In this document: positions 6,975-17,200 of the stretch, piece by piece
How the letters are laid out: every line of letters begins with the position of its first letter
Position numbering within the stretch: the first letter of the stretch is position 1
DNA from: Bathymodiolus thermophilus thioautotrophic gill symbiont
Lineage (GTDB): Bacteria > Pseudomonadota > Gammaproteobacteria > PS1 > Pseudothioglobaceae
Direction: 5' to 3'
Assembly: GCF_003711265.1 (NCBI RefSeq)
Contig: NZ_CP024634.1
Coordinates: 2,108,001 to 2,172,000 of the forward strand
Length of the DNA: 64,000 nucleotides
Translations under genes and position numbers: made by a program
Notes under the pieces: model-generated
Databases searched by the model: none
What the model was told of the DNA's origin: nothing
What the model saw: only the letters and a program-made list of their open reading frames with translations

Positions 6975-8727
6975 CAATATTTATTTGTAGCCAATATTCT
7001 AATAATGCCAAATGCCATAGGCGTGAACCATTCAATGCGGTCATATAATCCTCGGGTTTGTTAATCACTTTTTTGATAAATTTTTGCTCAAACACGCCAC
7101 GATTTTTGCACGCACTTGAGGTGAGAATATCACCCATAAAATCCAAAAACTCGCCACGCACATATTTCAATGCTGGCATAGGGAAATAACCTTTTTTGCG
7201 GTCAATGACACTGTCAGGTAATAATCCACGGGAAATATATTTAAGCGGATGTTTACCCTCCTCTGCCATTTTTAAACTTGGTGGCATACTCAGCGCATGC
7301 TCAACCAATTGCGTATCCATAAACGGTACGCGTGCCTCCAAACCCCATGCCATCGTCATATTATCCACGCGTTTAACAGGGTCATCAACAATCAGGCGAG
7401 TAATATCAGTGCGAAAAACCTTGTCCATAAATTCATCTGCATTGGCTTTGGCAAATTCTTTATTAAGCCATTCTTGCGTGTGATTGCCTGTGTGGTATTT
7501 GGCATTCACAGTTTGTAAATATTCCTCATACGGTCTATCAACATAGTGTTTGGCAAAGCGTTCAAATTCATTGCCCGATTCTTTTTGCATGCGTGAATAC
7601 CAAAAATACCCTGCAAATGCCTCATCTGCCCCCTGCCCTGACAACACCACTTTAATGTGCTTTGACACTTGCTCAGACAATAAATAAAACGCCACTGCAT
7701 CTTGTCCCACCATGGGTTCTGCCATATTCGCCACCGCCTCACCCAGTCGGGGCAACACTTGCGAATTGGCAATAACATATTTTTCATGCGTGGTGTTGAA
7801 TTGCTTAACAATTTGGTCTGAATATTCAAACTCCGAGCCTGCTTCATCATCAATATCCTCAAAACCAATCGAAAAAGTGTGAATATTTTGATGCCCTGCT
7901 TCGTGCAACAAGCCCACCAATAACGAAGAATCTAGCCCACCTGACAGCAATACGCCAATCGGAACATCTGCTGCTAACATTCTTTTATCCACTGCCTTGA
8001 TTAACAATTCATGGGTTTTATCGAGATAATCTTGGTTACTCAAATCCGTTCTTTGCGCACTCGGTTGCCAATAAGTTTTTTCGTCAATATTGCCTTGCAT
8101 ATCAATCGTTAGCGTGGTGGCAGGTTTGATTTTATGCACCCCGTTGAGAATTGTATTAGGTGCAGGCACCACGCCATGTAGTGACAATTGCTGTTGCAAT
8201 GCCACTGAATTAATACTGCATTCCGCACCAATCGCCAGCAAAGCTTGGGTGTTGGAAGCAAAACTAAAAGCGTTGTTACTAAGGTTAAAATACAGCGGTT
8301 TAATACCCATTCTATCCCGTGCAACAAACAATTTTTTACCATTCCAAACACAAAAAGCAAACATACCATCTAAATGCGTAACACAATCCTCACCCCAACA
8401 ATGATAAGCCTTGAGTATAACTTCGGTGTCAGAAGTAGAAAAAAACCGATACCCCTGTTTCCTTAAATCCGTGCGTAACCTTTGATAATTGTAAATCGTG
8501 CCATTAAACACCAAAACCAAACCAAGGTTATCATCCACCATAGGTTGGTGTGCATGATTAGACAAATCAATAATACTCAAACGCTGATGCCCGAATCCTA
8601 TGGTTTTGTCCAGCCAAACACCCTTGTCATCAGGGCCTCTGCGTGCAATTTTTTGCATCATCGCTTGCAAGTCGGTTTGCACCACTGCTTGATTGTCAAA
8701 TCTTAATTGTCCACAAAGTCCACACAT
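6967..8727 (-). CDS. asnB: Glutamine-dependent asparagine synthase family, probably N-acetylglutaminylglutamine amidotransferase
   Basis: A 586-residue class II glutamine amidotransferase. Cys2 ([10 protein letters not shown]) is the glutaminase nucleophile, followed by the [10 protein letters not shown] and [11 protein letters not shown] segments of the N-terminal domain; the C-terminal synthase domain has the ATP-binding loop [12 protein letters not shown]. The blocks [20 protein letters not shown] and [19 protein letters not shown] match, from memory, the branch that amidates N-acetylglutaminylglutamine, an osmoprotectant dipeptide, rather than plain AsnB. In that pathway the partner synthetase gene usually sits beside it; here the neighbour is rnhA, so the assignment to the osmolyte branch stays tentative. 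It is divergent from leuC, with only 55 bases between the starts. Confidence 0.85.
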   Translation of the reverse strand: MCGLCGQLRFDNQAVVQTDLQAMMQKIARRGPDDKGVWLDKTIGFGHQRLSIIDLSNHAHQPMVDDNLGLVLVFNGTIYNYQRLRTDLRKQGYRFFSTSDTEVILKAYHCWGEDCVTHLDGMFAFCVWNGKKLFVARDRMGIKPLYFNLSNNAFSFASNTQALLAIGAECSINSVALQQQLSLHGVVPAPNTILNGVHKIKPATTLTIDMQGNIDEKTYWQPSAQRTDLSNQDYLDKTHELLIKAVDKRMLAADVPIGVLLSGGLDSSLLVGLLHEAGHQNIHTFSIGFEDIDDEAGSEFEYSDQIVKQFNTTHEKYVIANSQVLPRLGEAVANMAEPMVGQDAVAFYLLSEQVSKHIKVVLSGQGADEAFAGYFWYSRMQKESGNEFERFAKHYVDRPYEEYLQTVNAKYHTGNHTQEWLNKEFAKANADEFMDKVFRTDITRLIVDDPVKRVDNMTMAWGLEARVPFMDTQLVEHALSMPPSLKMAEEGKHPLKYISRGLLPDSVIDRKKGYFPMPALKYVRGEFLDFMGDILTSSACKNRGVFEQKFIKKVINKPEDYMTALNGSRLWHLALLEYWLQINIDG

Positions 8728-8782
8728 ATTAGAGTTACAAAGAATGTAAAATAATCTATTTTATCAAGTATTGCTACCAGTA
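8728..8782. promoter_or_regulatory. Divergent promoter region of asnB and leuC
   Basis: Only 55 AT-rich bases separate the two divergent starts, so both promoters must lie here or within the coding ends. Candidate minus-ten-like AT tracts (such as GTAAAATAATC) are visible, but no clear operator. Confidence 0.4.
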
Positions 8783-10174
8783 ATGACACAAACACTTTAC
8801 GACAAATTGATGAGCGCACACATTGTGCGTGAAGAGGAAACCACAGCACTTATTTATATTGATCGGCAACTCATTCACGAGGTAACTTCGCCACAAGCCT
8901 TTGAAGGCTTAGCCATAGCGGGCAGAAAACCATGGCGCATTCAAGCAAATTTAGCAGTGCCTGATCACAATGTCCCAACGACTGAACGATCAAGTGGCGT
9001 AGACAGCATCACCGACCCAATTTCAAAACTGCAAGTACAAACTTTGGATGAAAACTGCAAGAAATTTGGCATTAATGAAATTCAGATGAATGACATTCGC
9101 CAAGGCATCGTGCATGTAATTGGCCCTGAGCAAGGTGCGACACTGCCTGGCATGAGTATCGTTTGTGGTGATTCACACACCTCCACTCATGGTGCATTAG
9201 GGGCTTTGGCCTTTGGCATTGGTACCAGCGAAGTTGAGCATGTATTAGCCACAGGTTGCTTGTGGCAATCTAAAGCCAAAAATCTCAAAATCGAAGTAAC
9301 CGGCACACTCAACAACACGGTCAGCGCTAAAGATGTGGCACTTTATATCATTGGACAAATCGGCACAGCGGGTGGCACAGGTTACGCCATTGAATTTACA
9401 GGTAGTACCATTCAAAATCTGTCCATAGAGGGTAGAATGACCTTGTGCAATATGGCAATCGAAGCTGGCGCACGCGTCGGCATGGTTGCCGTTGACGACA
9501 AAACTATTGACTATGTCAAAGGCAAGCCACTTGCACCAACTGGCGAGGAATGGGACAAAGCCGTTCAATATTGGCGCACTTTGCATTCTGATAAAGAGGC
9601 AATTTTTGACAAAACACTACATTTTTCAGCCAGCGACATTAAGCCCCAAGTTACTTGGGGTACTTCCCCAGAAATGGTGGTGGCAATTGATGAAAGCGTA
9701 CCAAATCCCAAAAATGCCAAAAACGAAGTACAGAAAACCAGCTGGCAAAACGCACTTGATTACACCCATCTAGCCGCCGACACCAGCATATCAGACATTA
9801 AAATCGACAAAGTTTTTATTGGCTCTTGCACCAACTCACGCATTGAAGATTTACGCATTGCTGCCAGCGTTGCCAAAGGTCAGCACATTGCCGATAATAT
9901 TAAATTAGCACTGGTGGTACCGGGTTCTGGCTTAATCAAAAAACAAGCCGAAGAAGAAGGGTTGGACAAGATTTTTACCGATGCAGGTTTTGAATGGCGT
10001 GAAGCCGGTTGCTCAATGTGCCTAGCCATGAACGCCGATAAACTAGAAGCAGGCGAAAGATGTGCCAGCACCTCAAATCGTAACTTTGAAGGCCGCCAAG
10101 GAAAAGACTCGTTCACACATTTGGTTAGCCCCTATACGGCTGCAAAAAGTGCGATTTGTGGGCATTTTTGCTAA
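8783..10174 (+). CDS. leuC: 3-isopropylmalate dehydratase large subunit
   Basis: With LeuD it isomerises 2-isopropylmalate to 3-isopropylmalate in leucine synthesis. The 463-residue protein is full length, beginning [15 protein letters not shown]. Iron-sulfur ligands are visible in [14 protein letters not shown] and GCSMCLAMN, and [20 protein letters not shown] is the aconitase-family substrate motif. A TTG twelve bases upstream extends the frame but the ATG at 8783 matches the family start. The C-terminus ([11 protein letters not shown] to CGHFC) is intact. The partner leuD does not follow directly: a toxin-antitoxin pair and a DUF262 gene lie between them, and a second, divergent copy of the leuC 3' end occurs at 11032-11142. 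Confidence 0.96.
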   Translation: MTQTLYDKLMSAHIVREEETTALIYIDRQLIHEVTSPQAFEGLAIAGRKPWRIQANLAVPDHNVPTTERSSGVDSITDPISKLQVQTLDENCKKFGINEIQMNDIRQGIVHVIGPEQGATLPGMSIVCGDSHTSTHGALGALAFGIGTSEVEHVLATGCLWQSKAKNLKIEVTGTLNNTVSAKDVALYIIGQIGTAGGTGYAIEFTGSTIQNLSIEGRMTLCNMAIEAGARVGMVAVDDKTIDYVKGKPLAPTGEEWDKAVQYWRTLHSDKEAIFDKTLHFSASDIKPQVTWGTSPEMVVAIDESVPNPKNAKNEVQKTSWQNALDYTHLAADTSISDIKIDKVFIGSCTNSRIEDLRIAASVAKGQHIADNIKLALVVPGSGLIKKQAEEEGLDKIFTDAGFEWREAGCSMCLAMNADKLEAGERCASTSNRNFEGRQGKDSFTHLVSPYTAAKSAICGHFC

Positions 10175-10180
10175 AGGGTA
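10069..10180 (+). repeat. Direct repeat 1: leuC 3' end (functional copy)
   Basis: The last ~105 coding bases of leuC plus a few bases beyond. It aligns over its length with 11032-11142, roughly four-fifths identical by eye. The pair brackets the vapBC module. Confidence 0.8.
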
Positions 10181-10192
10181 CCTCCACCCCAG

Positions 10193-10330
10193 TGCGATTT
10201 AGGGAAGGTAGAAAATAGTGCATTTTTTAGCCAAAAATGAGGAGAAATAGCCCGCTATTTAATAAATTTTTGGATAAGAAAGATGCTGTTTTATGCTTTC
10301 CATAAATTGTATTGGGATTTCTGGAGATTC
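10193..10330. repeat. Small inverted-repeat-bounded element between leuC and vapC
   Basis: A gene-free stretch of about 138 bases bounded by TTTAGGGAA at the left (near 10199) and TTCCCTAAA at the right (near 10328). This looks like a miniature element of a third family, seen only once here, so its boundaries and mobility are uncertain. Confidence 0.4.
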
Positions 10331-10331
10331 C

Positions 10332-10730
10332 CTAAACCCAATTTTCAACTTTTAAACCGTGAACACGCTTAAATTCTTTTTCATTATTCGTAACCAGAAT
10401 CAAGCCTTCACTTATTGAATGCCCTGCAATATGCAAATCATTAACGCCTATTATGACACCTTTTTTCTCTAAATCCGCTCTAATAATGCCATATTGTTGA
10501 GCGGATTTTTGCGTGTAATCAAGGACATTTAAATGTGAAACAAAATCTTCAAGAATAAGTCGATTATTCTTTTGTTGTTGAGATTTTTCCACCCCATGAA
10601 TAAGTTCAGATAAAGTAATACTAGAAATTGCCATTTGCCCTGCATTTTCATTAAAAATTTCAAGCAAATCAATAGGTTTACGCTTCATTACATAAATACA
10701 AATATTGGTATCCAATAAATATTTATTCAT
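10332..10730 (-). CDS. vapC: VapC-type PIN-domain toxin
   Basis: A 132-residue PIN-domain ribonuclease of the VapC family, which cleaves specific RNAs (often initiator tRNA) when released from its antitoxin. The first acidic residue is in MNKYLLDTNICIYVMK, the conserved Glu lies in SSITLSELIHGVEKS, and further acids in GVNDLHIAGHS and the closing TNNEKEF. I start at the ATG at 10730, which gives the family N-terminus; upstream in-frame codons lie within vapB. It overlaps vapB by 8 bases (shared ATGAATAA), the usual coupled arrangement. The module sits between leuC and leuD, flanked by a duplicated leuC tail, suggesting acquisition. Confidence 0.92.
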   Translation of the reverse strand: MNKYLLDTNICIYVMKRKPIDLLEIFNENAGQMAISSITLSELIHGVEKSQQQKNNRLILEDFVSHLNVLDYTQKSAQQYGIIRADLEKKGVIIGVNDLHIAGHSISEGLILVTNNEKEFKRVHGLKVENWV

Positions 10731-10962
10731 CAAACGATTCCCTTTCACACTCCAACTGCACCGCTCTTGTGACTAAAAAATCATCGCTAACTTGGGCATC
10801 CGAGAGAAAAAAATTGTCCCAAACACTGTCAATTGGCGATATAATCCTGTCTTTATTATTTTTACGAATAAACACTTTTTTAACCGAACTGTCCAAACGC
10901 ATAGCCATTGGCAATCTGACTGCCTGAGTTTTGTTGTTAAGAAATACCGAACTAGTTATCAT
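10723..10962 (-). CDS. vapB: VapB-type antitoxin, AbrB-like DNA-binding
   Basis: A 79-residue antitoxin whose N-terminal swapped-hairpin DNA-binding domain (MITSSVFLNNKTQAVRLP) is typical of the VapB group, and whose C-terminal tail (VTRAVQLECERESFDE) would wrap around the toxin. The ATG at 10962 is preceded by a good ribosome site (AAAGGA); the open frame upstream of it is not family-like. It heads the vapBC operon and probably represses it through the palindromic site at 10981-10999. Confidence 0.9.
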   Translation of the reverse strand: MITSSVFLNNKTQAVRLPMAMRLDSSVKKVFIRKNNKDRIISPIDSVWDNFFLSDAQVSDDFLVTRAVQLECERESFDE

Positions 10963-10980
10963 AATCAATCCTTTATTAAA

Positions 10981-10999
10981 GTATACTTGTAGTATATAC
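10981..10999 (-). promoter_or_regulatory. Candidate vapBC operator overlapping the -10 box
   Basis: The sequence GTATACTTGTAGTATATAC is an imperfect palindrome directly upstream of vapB; on the minus strand it contains TATACT in a suitable place for a -10 box. AbrB-type antitoxins commonly bind such sites for autoregulation. Function is inferred. Confidence 0.5.
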
Positions 11000-11031
11000 C
11001 AATTTAAAAAATATATGCAAAAATCTACCCA

Positions 11032-11142
11032 CACCTTAAATCGTAACTTTAAAACCCACCAAGGAAAAAACTTGTTTACGCATTTAATCAGCCCTTATAC
11101 TGCCCCCAAAAGTGCGACTTGCGGAGTTTTGCTGATGGGTGA
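11032..11142 (+). pseudogene. Direct repeat 2: decayed copy of the leuC 3' end
   Basis: Translating the + strand gives NRNFKTHQGKNLFTHLISPY and then PKSATCG, a diverged version of the LeuC C-terminus ([10 protein letters not shown] and [12 protein letters not shown]). The catalytic body of leuC is absent, and the reading continues without the normal stop. It is a remnant or duplicate created when foreign DNA entered between leuC and leuD. Confidence 0.85.
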
Positions 11143-11220
11143 TTTTATTAAAAAGACAGAAAGCCGCATTTGCATTCTAATTGCAACTATCATTATGAGT
11201 CATTTTTTAGGTATTTAAAT

Positions 11221-12915
11221 ATGTCATTTCTTACTATGGAACCCAGCAATCGAACCTTTAAAGCCTTAATGAGCAATGGGGTTAAGTACTATGTGCCTCG
11301 TTTTCAGAGGGACTATTCATGGGATCAAGAACAATGGGAAGATTTATGGGAGGATATTAAAAATTTAGAGGAAGAAGAACATTATATGGGCTATATCGTT
11401 CTGCAGCGTGATGAGGAAGATAAAAATAAATTCTCAATCATCGATGGGCAACAACGCCTCATTACCTTATCTTTGTTAGTTTTATCAGCAATGAATAAAA
11501 TTCAAAACCTTATTGATAATGATCAAGATGCTGAAAATAATAAAATACGATTAAACGAAATGAGAAGAGGTTTTATTGGCACATTAAGTCCTGCCACACT
11601 TATCCCTTATAACAAGTTAATTTTAAATAGAAATAATGACGCCAAATTTAAAAAATTGACTGAAGATTTACAATCCCTTATCAGTAGGAATTTAACTAAA
11701 ACAAATAAGCTAATGTCAAATTGTTTTAAATTTTTCTGCACAAAAATAACACATGATTCTGGCGTTAATATTGTTAATTTTATTGAACAAATAACAGACA
11801 GCATGTTGTTTACCAATATTATCGTTAATGATAACTTAAATGCTTATAAGGTCTTTGAAACACTTAATGCTAGAGGCGTTCAACTTTCAACGCCTGATTT
11901 ACTTAAAAACTATTTATTTTCTCAAGTTGTTGCTAACAATCAAGCAATTGACAGTAACGAACTAGATGCTATGGATGAAAAATGGAGCGTTATTATTTCT
12001 GAATTGGGTGAAGAAAATTTTACCGATTTTGTGCGTTATTATCACAATGCTCATTACCCTTTGGTTACCAAGAAAAAACTGTTTTCAAGCATCAGGAGTA
12101 ACATTCAACAAACACAAGCGGCACAAAGTTATTTAAAAAGCCTATCACAATATGCCAACATATATGCAGCACTTAACAATCCAGAAGATGAGTTGTGGAA
12201 CAATTCAGAATATTTTAAAGTTAAGCCTTATTTAAAAGCATTTAAGTTATTCAATATCAAGCAACCTTTTTTATTGTTATTAACTGCTTATGATAAATTT
12301 AGTGCGGATGAATTTGTCAAACTTGCTGAATACTTATATGTATTGTCAATTCGTTACAATGTTATTGCCCATTACTCTCCCAATAAATTAGACAAAGTTT
12401 ATAATGCATTGGCAATGAAAATTTCAAGTCAGGCGTTGAAACGGGCAAATCATGTTAAAAATCAACCAGAATTTAAAAACTTATATCCTGATGACAAAGC
12501 ATTTCAAGCGATATTCAAATATCACACCATGCCTAGTCGACAAAGTCATAAAAAAATCCGCTTTTTATTGACCGCAATTGAAAATAAATTAGCAAAGTCC
12601 AATGTAGATTATAGTAATTGGACTTTAGAACACATTACCCCTTACAATATAACTGAAGAATGGGCGGAATACTATGAAGGACAATATCAACAAGATATTG
12701 ACAGAATGGGGAATATAATATTATTAACGCCCTCAGACAACAAGGAGTGTGGAGCCCAACTGTTTGATAAAAAGAAAGTCATTTATCGACAATCCAATGT
12801 CGAACTTGCTAAAAAAATATCTACCTACGATCAATGGAACAGTGAAACACTTGAGCGCCATCAAGATTGGCTAGCACAACAAGCAACAAATACCTGGAGA
12901 ATAAATTATGAATAA
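11221..12915 (+). CDS. DUF262/DUF1524 (GmrSD-like) nuclease, probable anti-phage defence protein
   Basis: A 564-residue protein with an N-terminal DUF262 domain ([20 protein letters not shown], then [15 protein letters not shown]; the DGQQR box is the ParB-like nucleotide-binding/hydrolysing motif) and a C-terminal DUF1524 HNH-like nuclease domain ([12 protein letters not shown] with His and Pro in the expected places, then [14 protein letters not shown]). This architecture is that of fused GmrSD-type modification-dependent restriction enzymes. I chose the ATG at 11221, preceded by TAGG; the frame opens 17 codons earlier. Its last 8 bases overlap leuD, so leuD may be translated from its transcript. 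No methyltransferase is nearby, consistent with a stand-alone type IV system. Confidence 0.85.
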   Translation: MSFLTMEPSNRTFKALMSNGVKYYVPRFQRDYSWDQEQWEDLWEDIKNLEEEEHYMGYIVLQRDEEDKNKFSIIDGQQRLITLSLLVLSAMNKIQNLIDNDQDAENNKIRLNEMRRGFIGTLSPATLIPYNKLILNRNNDAKFKKLTEDLQSLISRNLTKTNKLMSNCFKFFCTKITHDSGVNIVNFIEQITDSMLFTNIIVNDNLNAYKVFETLNARGVQLSTPDLLKNYLFSQVVANNQAIDSNELDAMDEKWSVIISELGEENFTDFVRYYHNAHYPLVTKKKLFSSIRSNIQQTQAAQSYLKSLSQYANIYAALNNPEDELWNNSEYFKVKPYLKAFKLFNIKQPFLLLLTAYDKFSADEFVKLAEYLYVLSIRYNVIAHYSPNKLDKVYNALAMKISSQALKRANHVKNQPEFKNLYPDDKAFQAIFKYHTMPSRQSHKKIRFLLTAIENKLAKSNVDYSNWTLEHITPYNITEEWAEYYEGQYQQDIDRMGNIILLTPSDNKECGAQLFDKKKVIYRQSNVELAKKISTYDQWNSETLERHQDWLAQQATNTWRINYE

Positions 12916-13522
12916 ATTTACCACACTAACATCAATCAGTTTGCCGCTTAACCGTGCCAATATTGACACTGATGCGATTATCCCAAAACAGTTTTTAAAA
13001 TCAATTAAGCGCTCAGGTTTCGGGGTTAATTTATTTGATGAATGGCGTTACTTAGACCTTGGTGAAGTGGGAATGGACAATAGCAAGCGCTTGCTTAATG
13101 CAGATTTTGTGTTAAATAAGTCAAAATATCAAGGGGTAAAAATACTTTTGGCACGGGAAAATTTTGGCTGTGGATCGAGTCGCGAGCATGCGCCTTGGGC
13201 GCTGGAAGATTATGGGTTTCGGGTGATTATTGCACCAAGTTTTGCCGATATTTTTTACAATAATTGCTTTAAAAATGGCATTTTACCTATTGTGCAAGAC
13301 GATGAAATAATGGACAAATTATTTGCAATAACGAATGAAATCACCATTGACCTTGGGGCGCAAAATATTTATGCTGATGGTGAAAATTATCCTTTTGAAG
13401 TAGATTTAGAACGAAAAAGACGATTGCTAAATGGTCTTGATGACATTGATTTAACTTTGCAATATAAAGACGATATTAAGGCATTTGAAAAAAACTATTT
13501 TAGTCAATACAGCTGGCTATGA
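12908..13522 (+). CDS. leuD: 3-isopropylmalate dehydratase small subunit
   Basis: Small subunit partner of LeuC, supplying the swivelling domain that completes the substrate pocket. The 204-residue sequence is complete and carries the diagnostic [19 protein letters not shown] loop and [16 protein letters not shown] near the start. It begins within the stop region of the DUF262 gene (shared ATGAATAA) and its own stop overlaps the ruvA start. The separation from leuC by 2.7 kb of accessory DNA is unusual, since the two are normally adjacent. Expression may now depend on a promoter inside or upstream of the DUF262 gene. Confidence 0.95.
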   Translation: MNKFTTLTSISLPLNRANIDTDAIIPKQFLKSIKRSGFGVNLFDEWRYLDLGEVGMDNSKRLLNADFVLNKSKYQGVKILLARENFGCGSSREHAPWALEDYGFRVIIAPSFADIFYNNCFKNGILPIVQDDEIMDKLFAITNEITIDLGAQNIYADGENYPFEVDLERKRRLLNGLDDIDLTLQYKDDIKAFEKNYFSQYSWL

Positions 13523-14103
13523 TTGGCAAGCTTACCGGTGTTATTTTAGACAAAAACCCACCTGAAATTTTGCTTGATGTTGCTGGCATTGGTTATGAAA
13601 TTCTCTGCCCAATGTCCAGTTTTTACGCCATGGGGGATGAAAAACAACTTTCGTTATATACCCATCTGTCCATCAAAGAAGATGCACACACTCTATACGG
13701 CTTTGTCTCCAAAGATGAAAAAACTTTATTCAGAGAACTCATTAGAGTCAACGGCATTGGCCCTAAAGTAGCACTGGCGATTTTGTCTCATCTTGACATT
13801 GTTTCACTGATGAGTGCCGTTGCCAATGAAGACGATATTTTGCTGGCAAAAACCCCCGGTATTGGCAAGAAAACTGCTCAAAAATTGATTGTTGAACTCA
13901 AAGACCGCCTAGTAAAACTGGAGCTCAGTAATAGCAGTAATCAAGTGATTAAGCCTAGTAACAATCCAAATATCAGCAAAGCGCTGTCTGCATTGCAAGC
14001 ACTTGGCTTTAAGGCGAAAGAGGCGGAAAAAATGCTGAGTGTCATTACCGATTATACTTTGAGCACTGAAGAACTCATCCGTCAAGCATTGAAAAACAAG
14101 TAA
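13519..14103 (+). CDS. ruvA: Holliday junction branch migration complex subunit RuvA
   Basis: RuvA tetramers bind Holliday junctions and load the RuvB motor. The 194-residue protein shows the N-terminal OB fold ([20 protein letters not shown]), two helix-hairpin-helix motifs ([13 protein letters not shown] and [16 protein letters not shown]) and the C-terminal RuvB-contacting domain ([19 protein letters not shown]). It overlaps leuD by four bases (ATGA). Neither ruvB nor ruvC follows, so the usual ruvCAB cluster is broken here. Confidence 0.95.
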   Translation: MIGKLTGVILDKNPPEILLDVAGIGYEILCPMSSFYAMGDEKQLSLYTHLSIKEDAHTLYGFVSKDEKTLFRELIRVNGIGPKVALAILSHLDIVSLMSAVANEDDILLAKTPGIGKKTAQKLIVELKDRLVKLELSNSSNQVIKPSNNPNISKALSALQALGFKAKEAEKMLSVITDYTLSTEELIRQALKNK

Positions 14104-14219
14104 TCATTTGAGTGCACCCATGTCTGTCTAAAATATAGATTGAGGACTTGGAAAAATGCAATTTTTGCCCTTCTGGAGAAATGCTGTATAGTGCTTTTTG
14201 TTGAACCTTATGCAGAGAA

Positions 14220-14240
14220 GGAACGGTTATAAACCGTTCC
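14220..14240. terminator. Perfect hairpin between convergent ruvA and RND genes
   Basis: GGAACGGTT and AACCGTTCC form a perfect 9-bp stem with a 3-base loop. There is no T-tract next to it, so its role as a terminator for the convergent genes is only probable. The preceding stretch (CAATTTTTGCCCTTCTGG, 14159-14176) resembles an R1 fragment. Confidence 0.45.
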
Positions 14241-14282
14241 CTACGGTTAAGACTTGCCCTTGTCTCAAATTGACAAAAATTT

Positions 14283-17200
14283 TTATTTTTTGCTAAATTT
14301 AGTTATCCAATTCACAAATTGAAAATTCATTAAATAAAGACACGGCAACAAAATAAGCGTCATTACTGTGCCGAATAATAAGCCATAACCCAAAGACAAT
14401 GCCATTGGTTTTAAAATAAAATCTGTGCCACCGATACCGTAAGCCAAAGGAATGATGCCTGCCAAAGTGGTTAAACTGGTGAGTATTACTGCGCGCAAGC
14501 GGTCTTTTGCACCTTGAACAATCCATTCAAGTGCTGGCGTGGTGGCAGATAATTTCTGTTTCAAATAATTTAAATGAGTAACCATCACCAAAGAATCATT
14601 CACAATCACCCCAACCAATGCCAGAGTGCCTAGCAATGCGAAGAAACTCAGTGGCTCGCCGTGTAAAAAGAACGCCCAAATGACACCAATAACTGAGAAA
14701 GGAATAGCACTAAGCACCAATAACGGCTGGGTATAAGAATCAAATAACAAAATTAACAAAAAGAAAATGACGAAAATAGCCATAACAAATGCCTTTAGGA
14801 AACTTTGCATTGATTTTTTTGACTCTTTCGCGCCACCTTCGCTCAAAACTCGAACAGCAGGATATAAATTATCGGCATCAAATGACTTGAGAACCTGCTT
14901 AATAACCACGGGCGTACTGGCAACTTCATCATCAATACTGGCGCTGATTTTTACCGAGCGTTGTCCATCAAAATGGTTAAAATCAGGCTCGCCAACAATA
15001 TGGCGAATATGGGAAAATTGCTTAAGCGGCACAGGCCTAGACTGGCGGTTATTAATTTTAAGTGTGCTGATAACTGCCTCTGATTGTTTCGGCTCACCTA
15101 AATAAATCCTAAAATCAACATCGGTATCGCCATAACGAATATCCGTCACATTAATACCGCCAAAGGTGGCTTTTAAATAGCGATTAACTGTAACAAAATC
15201 CACATTCAGCCTTGCCATTTTTTCAAAATCCAATACCACTTCAATGCGTGATTTACTTGGCTCATCGTCTCTATCAATATTGTCCACACCCTTTATTTGC
15301 TTAAGAATTTCAACCAAAGCATTTGCAGCAGTTTGACGCTGGTCATCATTATCACTCACCAACTGAATTTCAATATCTTCACCTTGTGGTGGACCAGGGC
15401 GACGCACGGAAAAAGTGAGATTTTCCGCTTCAACAACCTCTGTAGCGCGTGCTTTTAAGCGTTGAAGTTGTTCCTTAGCTTGAATTTTTCGCTTACTACT
15501 CGGTACCAAAGCAATGCTAAAATTTGCCACATGAGAAAACGATTGACCGACATTATTAGTTAAAGAATCCAAATCTACGCCAACCACATCCTTAATTAAC
15601 GCCTCAACTTTATGACTCACACTTGCCGTATATTGCAACGAACTGCCCGGTGGCATCTTGAGTTTTGCAGTAATAATATCAGCACCTACTGTTGGAAATA
15701 AAGTAAGGCGCATTTGTGTTGCAGCGAAAAAAATCGATGCCCCCAATAATGCAAGAAATCCTATTACTATTAAATAGCGTATTTTTAAGATCCCCTTAAG
15801 CACTTTTTCAAACCAGTCTTCAATTGCATTAAACCAATTTTTCTTTTGAGGTTTTTCGCTCAAACCAGCAAGATGTGCAGGTAAAGCAATCGTTACTTCT
15901 AAAAAAGACAAAGTTAAGGCAAAAATTACCACCAATGGAATGACATAAATAAACTTGCCCATTGTCCCTTCCATTAAAAACATAGATGAAAATGCCAAAA
16001 CCGTGGTCAATATGGTGGTGATAACTGGCATGATAACCCGTTTAAAACCAGTTACAGCAGAATGATACTTATCCTTGCCTGTTTGCTTGTGATGATGGAT
16101 ACTCTCTGCCACAATAATGGAATCATCCACCACAATGCCCAGCACCAAAATCATTGCTGCCAGTGATATCAAATTAATCGTCTCGCCTGCCACCCCTAAT
16201 AACGCCACCGAACCCAGTAACGACACAGGCAAACTCACTGCCACCCAAAACGCTGTTTTTAGTGACAAAAACACCCCCAATACCACCAATACCAACAACA
16301 ATCCAATTATGCCGTTGTTGGTCACAATCTCCAATCTATTGCGCACATATTTAGACGAATCAGAGGAGTAAAAAATGTGTACTTGCGGATATTTTTTCGC
16401 TTGCAATGCGTGTAGTTTTTCTTTGATTAAATCAACTGTGGTAATAATATCGGCATGTGCTTGCTTACGAATTTTTAAAATAAACCCCTTGGTGGCGTTA
16501 ACGCGTACAATTGATTTTTCCTCAACATTGCCATCACTAATAGTAGCAATGTCTTTTAACCGCACTACTGGGCCGTCAAAACTTGATTTTATGATCACAT
16601 CCCCCACTGCTTGTGCTTGGTCAAATTGTGCCAGCACTACAATGGTTTTCTCATTCTTGATATCATTATTACTACCAACGGTATAACGCTGATTACGCTT
16701 CTGAATTGCACTGATCACTTGTGGCAAAGACAATTTATATTGATACAATTTATCGGTGTCAATGCGTATCTGAATTTCACGGTCTAAATACCCTTCTTTG
16801 ACCACCTCAGAAACCCCATCAACCAACGCTAATTCATCAGCAATTGCATCAATGTTGTTGCGCAATTGGGCAAAAGATAGACTGTTACTGTTGATATTAA
16901 CTTTTAAAATGCTTTGCAATGAACTTTTCATGTCCACCACTTTAGGCAAATCCACCACCTCAGCTGGTAGTGATTTAATTCGGTCAACCGCATTTTGAAT
17001 GTCTTGTTTTAACGCACCAACATCATCCACATCGGGCGACAGCGTTACCAAAATAACAGAAGACCCTTGGCGAGAAATGGAGTTAAATTTTTCAATTCCT
17101 ATTACACTGCTTAATTCATCCTCAATTGGATTGGTGATATTTTGCTCAACATCTTCAGGAGATGCACCTGGATAACCAGTAACAATGGTTACCAATTCAA

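Noticed and set aside
7506-8369. Frames of 86-120 codons overlapping the asnB-family gene in other frames
   Set aside because: They are shadows of a well-supported gene with intact catalytic motifs.
10931-11218. A 95-codon + strand frame over the vapB upstream region
   Set aside because: It has no family-like start and contains only the decayed leuC tail, so it was recorded as a pseudogene fragment.
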